DNA from: Paralvinella palmiformis
Taxonomy: Eukaryota; Annelida; Polychaeta; Terebellida; Alvinellidae
Length of the DNA stretch: 64,000 bases
Assembly (NCBI GenBank): GCA_025642065.1
Contig: JAODUP010000904.1
Span: forward strand, 88,802 to 152,801
Direction: 5' to 3'
Positions 61,451 to 64,000 of this stretch are shown in pieces (positions within the stretch are counted from its first letter, which is position 1; the number at the start of each line of letters is the position of its first letter). A model generated the notes under the pieces. That model was not told where the DNA came from, ran no database searches, and worked only from the letters and a program-made list of their open reading frames with translations. Both the position numbers and the translations under genes were made by a program.

Positions 61451-61760
61451 TGAGTATGCATATTAGGTCTGAAACTAGTTATTGATTGACAGTGGCTGAT
61501 TTATTCTTCGAGTTCATTCTATAATGTGGATGCTGTGTAGTAAAATGATCAATGATAAACTATCTTAAAGTTAACATGTTATATCGGCAATTAGTTTGAC
61601 CATACCACAGATATATGATGGATCTTGTTCATATATTCCATTATAAATAAGGAAATGTATTTTAACATTTTGTACAGGGGTGACCTTTTCATATTAACCT
61701 GTCTTTGACATAAGTCACACCCGTGAAGTGATATTTGATGTTTTTTTATCTTTCTTACAG

Positions 61761-61837
61761 ATGGCTTCCAGTGGAGGAAATCTTATATTTGCTGCACTTT
61801 TCATCTTCCTGCTGGTGAATGCCTGTGTTATAAGATG
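61761..61837 (+). CDS. Probable signal-peptide exon of an unidentified secreted protein
   Basis: Directly after TTTCTTACAG lies ATGGCTTCC, giving MASSGGNLIFAALFIFLLVN and ACVIR, a textbook signal peptide (short polar start, 12-14 hydrophobic residues, small residues before a cleavage site). A donor (ATG|GTATGC) follows at 61838. The next exon is not identified in the remaining 2 kb and may lie beyond the window. Confidence 0.4.
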
Positions 61838-61977
61838 GTATGCTGATGTTTTATGTGGCTTAGATTTAGGCAAAACATTGTTGAATTATATTTTTCAAAC
61901 TGTTTTAAATATATAGTCTCTGCCGTTTATTATATAAATATAACAACCACTAATAACATGTATATCAATTTTTTGCT

Positions 61978-61980
<3 letters not shown>

Positions 61981-62021
<41 letters not shown>
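61981..62021 (+). repeat. (AC)n microsatellite
   Basis: About 20 AC units, immediately followed by block D. Confidence 0.97.
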
Positions 62022-62023
<2 letters not shown>

Positions 62024-63021
62024 TTTGTTAAATGTATAGCTATAATAATCCCGACATGTCATTCGCAGTATCGGAGATCTGCCTGAAATCCGCTGTTCTC
62101 GACCATGGGTAAAATAGATCAAGTGGATAGGCGCTTTAATTTAGATCCCACCACACCTAACTGCATATACTTAGGGACGCTAAATTAGGCGTGAATGAAC
62201 GTTCCCTTAGTGATGAACGGAAATGTATGAGGATTAGCTGTTAGGTTCGGGTAAATCATAGTATTTACTCAGGTTTGAGACGATATTTCGTTCTAGTCCA
62301 GTAATAATCCATTGTGCGGTATTGCTACTTTGTTTTTATTTTAGTTAAATCACTTCAGTGAGTCCATACTGAGTTAGTGTACATTCTCTTTGTTATGAAC
62401 AAACTGTAATGTTTGTTAACACGCTGAGGGTATATAAAAGGCTTGAATTTTCACTTAGGTTAGAGAAGAACTTCGACGCCAGACCAGTCGGACGTGTATT
62501 GATACATGGTTCATATAGGTAGGATTTATTCAGTTATTCGAACCCAGAATAAAGCTGAGGTCAGCATCTGAGGTGTCGAAATGTTTTATATACAGGTTTC
62601 TTTTGGACCACAGAAAATTACTGGTGAATGTAAACTGTGGTGTCAAAATAGTTTATGATATGTATTTAGCAAGTCACCATTGAACCACACGCACGTGTTG
62701 TTTGTTGCGAGCTGTGGTATCAAATGGTATGTTTTTTACGTGCTTCCGCTTTTTGTACGTAGCCTGCATGTAGCCGCTTTCCTGTGGGCGTAACATATTT
62801 GTCGCGTACGAAAAGCGAATTAGCTGGTTCCCACAAGCTGATGAGTAGACCAGACACATGCTTAGGTATACGCACACATTTATCAATATGTGGAGGTATG
62901 GAACATTTTATTTTTAGATTAATGTATGTATAGTTGTATTTAGATTTATGGAGGTAGGTTTCGAAGGATGTTTAGATATGTTGATGCTCTGTGCCTGTTG
63001 CCTCTTTATATGTACCCTAAA
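62024..63021 (+). repeat. Dispersed blocks D-A-E-B ahead of the Penelope-like element
   Basis: D 62024..62150, A 62340..62523 (with GGGTATATAAAAGGCTTG, TATA-like), E 62560..62823, B 62860..63021. Each matches 6862..7909 at roughly 85-90 percent by eye, but in a different order. Unique sequence separates D from A. Confidence 0.7.
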
Positions 63022-63484
63022 ACACACGCACACGCACATACGCACACGCACATACGCACACGCACATACACACACGCACAGATACGCACACGCATAGATA
63101 CACACACACACGCGCACGCACACACGCGCACGCACACGCACACGCGCATACGCACACGCACATACGCACACACACATACGCACGCACACATACGCACACA
63201 CGCACATATACGCACATATACGCACATATACGCACATATACGCACATACGCACACATACGCACATATACGCACACATACACACACATACGCGCGCACACA
63301 CGCGCACATACACACACACACACACGCACATACGCATATACGCAGACACGCACATACGCACATACGCATATACGCACATACGCACATACGCACACGCACA
63401 TACGCACACGCACATACGCACACGCACATACGCACACGCACATACGCACACGCACATACGGCACACACACATACACATACAACA
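63022..63484 (+). repeat. 460-bp CA-rich microsatellite with CACATACG units
   Basis: Built of CACACG/CACATACG-type units. Because no stop codon occurs in several frames, long low-complexity ORFs appear on both strands; they are artefacts. Confidence 0.97.
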
Positions 63485-63540
63485 CATAACTTTACAAAGG
63501 AAATAGATGAACTAAATGTCCTACGAGAAAACAAAATTTA

Positions 63541-63665
63541 ACAATTGAAGAAAAATTTACACTAAACAACTTACGTAAAAATAAAGATATAGTAATTAAA
63601 AAAGCTGATAAAGGTTCGGTAGTAGTAATAATGGACAAAAAGAATTATATTACTGAAGGAAAACA
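63541..63665 (+). mobile_element. Penelope-like element, N-terminal piece of the reverse transcriptase ORF
   Basis: The frame from about 63553 reads FTLNNLRKNKDIVIKKADKG and SVVVIMDKKNYITEGKQ. The 'NxDIVIKxADKGxxVVxMDKxxY' block is diagnostic for Penelope-like retroelements and opens their RT region. The frame then breaks and no RT core follows, so the copy is truncated. It lies directly after the CA-rich repeat and blocks A, B, D and E. Confidence 0.8.
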
Positions 63666-63845
63666 GTACGGAAGCTATGACGCGCTATTACGCTCTGCTT
63701 CAGCGCAGATGTCAGTCTTTTAATAGGAATTAAGATAAACAGTTTTAATAGTAGTCGCTTCATGACGCCTGCCCGTTGTAAAAACTGATCTTTGAAGACA
63801 GTGACAATTGGGTTATATGGTTTATATAGTATTGCTTTGAAGAAA

Positions 63846-64000
63846 GATACAGCAATTAAAAAATAGCTATAAATAGGGCTGCTTAGATAATTAATCTAAA
63901 CATTCTCACTACTGCCGTGATCTGACTTGGGTGTTCTACTCCCAAACTCCACGGCTGTAGGTGATTCGCTTTTTGTTTTGCTTGGCGGCTTAGGGACTGG
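63846..64000 (+). repeat. Dispersed repeat block F (copy 2)
   Basis: Matches 14640..14880 (see there), with an internal deletion of about 70 bp relative to copy 1. It continues beyond the window. Confidence 0.6.

Noticed and set aside
62570..62860. Hammerhead ribozyme in the Penelope-associated blocks
   Set aside because: CTGATGAG occurs at 62839 and CTGAGGTGTCGAAA at 62569, but I cannot find the paired stems and GAAA core in the right order; a structure search would be needed.
62914..63534. Long ORFs (up to 206 codons) on both strands across the CA-rich tract
   Set aside because: They consist of repeated Cys-Val/His-Thr/Arg patterns created by the microsatellite; every frame is open for the same reason.

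Overview
This is animal nuclear DNA. It is AT-rich, its genes are split by GT-AG introns of 0.1 to 5 kb, and it is full of microsatellites and broken transposable elements. The two recognisable host genes (a high-affinity choline transporter and a beta-galactosidase-1-like protein) are metazoan. The repeat content (I-clade/Nimb-like and CR1/L2-like LINEs, a Penelope-like element, tRNA-headed SINEs, multi-copy BED/hAT-like ORFs) resembles lophotrochozoan genomes, most likely a mollusc. That placement is an inference from repeat style, not a proof.

Layout. 1-570: first two coding exons of a minus-strand SLC5A7-type choline transporter; the rest of the gene lies beyond the left edge. 1.0-17.0 kb: no intact host gene. 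It holds a 968-bp TA-flanked inverted-repeat transposon, a second pogo-like fragment, a mosaic of Penelope-associated repeat blocks, a decayed multi-copy ORF (8.0-9.1 kb), three minus-strand reverse-transcriptase relics, a hAT-like transposase relic and two SINE copies. 17.0-42.3 kb: one complete plus-strand gene of 18 exons encoding a 664-residue GLB1L2/GLB1L3-like beta-galactosidase. All 17 junctions are GT-AG and phase-compatible. Its introns carry SINEs of two families, two MITE-like elements, LINE 3' ends, a 91-bp minisatellite and many microsatellites.

42.3-58.5 kb: no intact gene. There is a decayed BED/hAT-like multi-copy gene (44.2-46.4 kb), a TTAA-flanked Kolobok-like MITE (47.05-47.69 kb), weak exon-like pieces near 50.5 kb, a coiled-coil ORF at 51.2-51.7 kb, a long decayed CR1/L2-like LINE on the minus strand (52.3-55.1 kb) and a decayed I-clade LINE with RNase H on the plus strand (56.2-58.5 kb). 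58.5-64.0 kb: possible terminal exons of a minus-strand gene (59.3-60.5 kb), a probable signal-peptide exon starting a plus-strand gene (61.76 kb), then repeat blocks shared with 6.9-7.9 kb, a 460-bp CA-rich microsatellite and a recognisable Penelope-like reverse-transcriptase N-terminus.

I see no evidence that the two host genes work together: one would import choline in cholinergic neurons, the other is a glycosidase with a hydrophobic N-terminus. The most interesting material is the dispersed repeats: two tRNA-headed SINE families (two copies with 15-bp target duplications), several inverted-repeat elements, and the Penelope-linked block mosaic.
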